A DNA stretch of 64,000 bases from Pirellulaceae bacterium (GTDB lineage Bacteria; Planctomycetota; Planctomycetia; Pirellulales; Pirellulaceae), in contig JAKVBZ010000010.1 in NCBI GenBank assembly GCA_022448645.1, forward strand, positions 41,194 to 105,193, written 5' to 3'. The first letter of the stretch is position 1; each line of letters begins with the position of its first letter. Both the position numbers and the translations under genes were made by a program. This document shows, one piece after another, positions 63,501-64,000 of this stretch. Below the pieces are notes generated by a model, which was given only the letters and a program-made list of their open reading frames with translations, had not been told where the DNA came from and did no database searches.

Positions 63501-64000
63501 GTTGTGCCCGGCGCAAAAACAAAATCAATACCGTCCTCTAATTTCCACCCTGTTAGATCGGTTGTTGATGTACCACGATTGTATAACTCGAGCCACTGCG
63601 TTTGGATCTGCGCCTGCGCCTGTAGTTCCAATTCAGGAACGATCAGGAAATCGCCATCGAGAATGTCTGCGTTCAGCCCCTGGATCGCCAAGACATTGGT
63701 CCCGGTTTGGAGCAAACCAACTTGCGCAGATAGGTCGATTGCTTCGAATGAGAGTAACTGATCGGCTTGGGTGGCCGATGCATCGTAGGTCACGTTGAGG
63801 GGTGCGTTCCTGCGGGCGACTTCGATGCCATTCAGACTCACGATAAACCCGTCGTCATATTTCATCCGTAACGTAAGTATGGGTGACTGGCCCGGTTCCA
63901 CAGCGGTCGCCTCAAACTCGTGACGTAGGTATGCACTGGTGTTCGTACCCAGCATGACCGATTCAATGTCCGTATTGATTTCGCCGGTGAGGATACCTCC
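57539..64000 (-). CDS. Giant lamin-tail/CotH/P-domain/dockerin surface protein (5' end outside window)
   Basis: The frame is open to the window edge, so at least 2153 codons are present and the N-terminus is missing. Residue numbers are from the Met at 63955. Domains: a lectin-like end (ILTLRMKYDDGFIVSLNGIE); lamin-tail domain about 115-250 (TQWLELYNRGTSTTDLTGWK); CotH kinase-like region about 540-850 (YDVGVRLKGASSSRPSSSHG and LMLPWDLDIAFSNN); three further lamin-tail domains about 1060-1480 (FEFVEVLNAGTQTMNLQNVS; SIELLNTTASAIDIGGWYLS; LEYVELYNPLPYTVDLTDWR); a P/proprotein-convertase domain about 1820-1930 (SSDLDVFLESPSGTMVELF); dockerin blocks about 1940-2050 (DGDTDATDVDEL, DLDQDVDIADFARL, DGDNDVDINDFNQL). 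There is no PEP-CTERM tail. A cell-surface or secreted role is likely; whether the CotH part is an active kinase is unknown. Confidence 0.88.
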   Translation of the reverse strand, partial: GGILTGEINTDIESVMLGTNTSAYLRHEFEATAVEPGQSPILTLRMKYDDGFIVSLNGIEVARRNAPLNVTYDASATQADQLLSFEAIDLSAQVGLLQTGTNVLAIQGLNADILDGDFLIVPELELQAQAQIQTQWLELYNRGTSTTDLTGWKLEDGIDFVFAPGTTIAPGAYLVVAANAAQLATSYPGVDIAGDFSGELGNREDSIQLTDHNGNPADEVHYYQDGYWPELADGGGSSLELRDPHADNSKPGAWAASKEDDKTDWSSYTYRGTALPFESDGPQYHELVIGLLDAGQILVDDITVIQDPNGIARPLIQNTDFESDTLGTEADFWRIYGNHFGTVIQDPDDAGNQVLHLTATGNAEDMHNHGETTFRNGATYYQIVPGTEYEISFRAKWLGGSNQFNTRLYYNSAPATTRLPVPALSGTPGAANSRSETNIGPTFSAFQHGPVVPNSGQAVTVTAVAEDPQGVSSATLHWRTVSGSFGTWQSTTMTVSGDGTLTGTIPGRNSSTVIQFYVEAIDGLGATSLFPRAGTESRALYKVQDHQAGGGPQKNLRIIQPTSEINFQLNQINRMSNHRFGGTVVLNESEAFYDVGVRLKGASSSRPSSSHGYNIRFHTDNRFLGVHNTITVDRNNVPEFLIKHLNNRADDVPSMYNDAVYLIDPGTSSKNGVFQLRLAGYSDVYLDEQFQDGANGMLIDKEIIYRPNGTNNGSPEGRKLPGYHHTTQGNADIGEDHFGTDKEGYRLQWRVKNNRERDDLSQIVALNEAFRLRGTISDTQWNTTLNELMDVDQWMRVLAAVRLAGVVDYYSQSPWNHNYLVYPRPDTGQLLMLPWDLDIAFSNNTPLVGTFDHPVIRSIVQIPENLRLLYGHFDNLIDTAYNSTYASTWASHFNSMFPQTSFSSAANYIGNRSSSVASQLPTEIPFEVTTLGPLDVGTSSTATIEGKGWVNVREIRLTGNNVPLIVDWSVGAGASYAETWDVTLPLQTGTNDYTLEAYDFEGNLIGSETIQVTTLTGDPIFDSLRITELNYNPADPTNAELLVNPTLNNDDFEFVEVLNAGTQTMNLQNVSFVEGLDFSFPATTLAPGEYGVIVRDISAFQLRYGASANVLGAFTSGRLSNSGETLRLAVNSIDILDVSYMDNSPWPERADGIGASLELIDPVHTNSDEFDKHYHWRGSTEWGGSPGTAGMGPIGVVVNEVLSHSERPTTPDDSIELLNTTASAIDIGGWYLSDSGDNLIKFAIPDGTILAAGQYIVFNESDFNPNPSNPSLKDFALNASAGDDVWLVNPNGAGGILHFVDDVHFGAAPPGETFGRSPNGTGILTPMQSHTLGASNSPPRVGPVVISEVNYHPNTPSLTALSIEPELVEGDLEYVELYNPLPYTVDLTDWRLEGGISFDFLSGTTVAPGQFLLVLPFDPNNVANANRLAAFQEHYVLTPSLSVVGGFSGGLNNGTDLVSLQRAEDPPTSNPGFTPYVIEDKILYDDLTPWPVAADGTGQSLHRVASDAWAGDATAWTAGLPSPGRYGPVTTAELLTGTTVIGEVGQVTDLTHAVQTVILNHTYANPVVIALPVSTEGTDVAIVRVNNIQSNQFELYLTEPSNLNGMHSIAETISYIVLEAGVHVLDNGTMLEVGTVNTGATVGQSIPSPTWETVNFTASFIGAPIVMTHVQSGAGTPFLSTRQEATTSTGFQVALQPEELASTPQNSLDVGYLAIEPNVGSWNGIAYEAIKTSRLFTEQFTNLTFQQAYTNAPHFIASLASFHGGDNSTLRYDNTTNLGVNVKVEEDTTLDIEVGHTAEEVSYLALDGAGLLTARQSLVNDDQAHTFQIHHSGQGTINDLNVTLALFHSHSSDLDVFLESPSGTMVELFTDMDTDGDHFLATTLDDQAAQSISSAADPSGGTWQPEGLLAAFSGETANGIWQLHVTDDSANGESGNLVDWSLDIELAPAINGNLNYDGTLDDKDIDLLFASLGSTDSLMDVDHDGDTDATDVDELILNMMDKRYGDSDLDQDVDIADFARLVRHYSPLGTSHFLGWADGNFDGDNDVDINDFNQLATNFAPTGYASGNLTLPVSGDGGSVVLLGENPSRNQPSLAVASSNTITTPLQSQPSSVEQQVVPSATDFSIEDGRGSFSVRPKRTAGNNVKDDQQTLL

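Noticed and set aside
1..64000. CRISPR arrays, intact insertion sequences or prophage genes
   Set aside because: No regularly spaced direct repeats, transposase, integrase or phage structural genes were recognised.

Overview
The window looks like a chromosome segment of a planctomycete, most likely Pirellulaceae (inference from gene families and moderate GC, not from a marker tree). The case rests on families typical of that group: two DUF1501 proteins, a PSCyt1/DUF1549/DUF1553 protein, two PVC-type propeller/HEAT/haem-binding proteins, a DUF1559 pseudopilin, PEP-CTERM and dockerin-bearing surface proteins, four Gfo/Idh/MocA oxidoreductases (two with Tat-type leaders) and a giant lamin-tail/CotH protein. 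No tRNA, rRNA, CRISPR array, intact insertion sequence or prophage was seen.

Layout. 1-3100: two convergent exported-protein units. The minus-strand unit is a pseudopilin gene followed by a dockerin/PEP-CTERM gene, and a clear cobalamin riboswitch precedes it. 3100-6150: a ROK kinase-like gene and the menaquinone (futalosine) genes mqnC and mqnA. 6150-7150: about 1 kb with only short coding-like fragments. 7150-15700: housekeeping genes (sugar isomerase/epimerase-like, uvrA, dgt, PIN-TRAM membrane protein, DNA methyltransferase, lactonase-like propeller). 15700-19700: a decaying stretch with a small membrane protein, a Cys-rich small protein, a DUF1805 gene, an O-methyltransferase pseudogene, an alkaline phosphatase and a deleted/frameshifted exported-protein remnant. 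19700-25300: a probable catabolic group (Gfo/Idh, PhyH-type dioxygenase, DapA/NanA-type aldolase, TIM-barrel hydrolase-like protein).

25700-34830: a PQQ-type propeller gene converging on a tight three-gene module (propeller/HEAT/cytochrome, PSCyt1-DUF1549-DUF1553, DUF1501). 35070-38640: hydrolase-like TIM barrel, creatininase-family enzyme, YggT, MoaB/MogA. 39143-44346: a 1610-residue polysaccharide-deacetylase/FG-GAP/propeller/HEAT/cytochrome fusion, then an L-rhamnose mutarotase. 44439-49664: Gfo/Idh, aldo/keto reductase, amidase and a second DUF1501 protein. 50275-54151: rplU without rpmA beside it, converging on an AsmA-like envelope protein. 54183-57100: two Tat-exported Gfo/Idh paralogues. 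57539-64000: a giant LTD/CotH/P-domain/dockerin protein running off the window edge.

The strongest candidate for something little described is the B12-riboswitch-controlled pseudopilin plus PEP-CTERM unit, which suggests corrinoid-responsive surface or envelope proteins. Other items worth a look are the multi-domain deacetylase-cytochrome fusion, several coding-like small ORFs under 60 codons, two pseudogenes with traceable ancestry, and several unrelated families of palindromic repeats between genes. All family calls were made by reading motifs; no database search was run.
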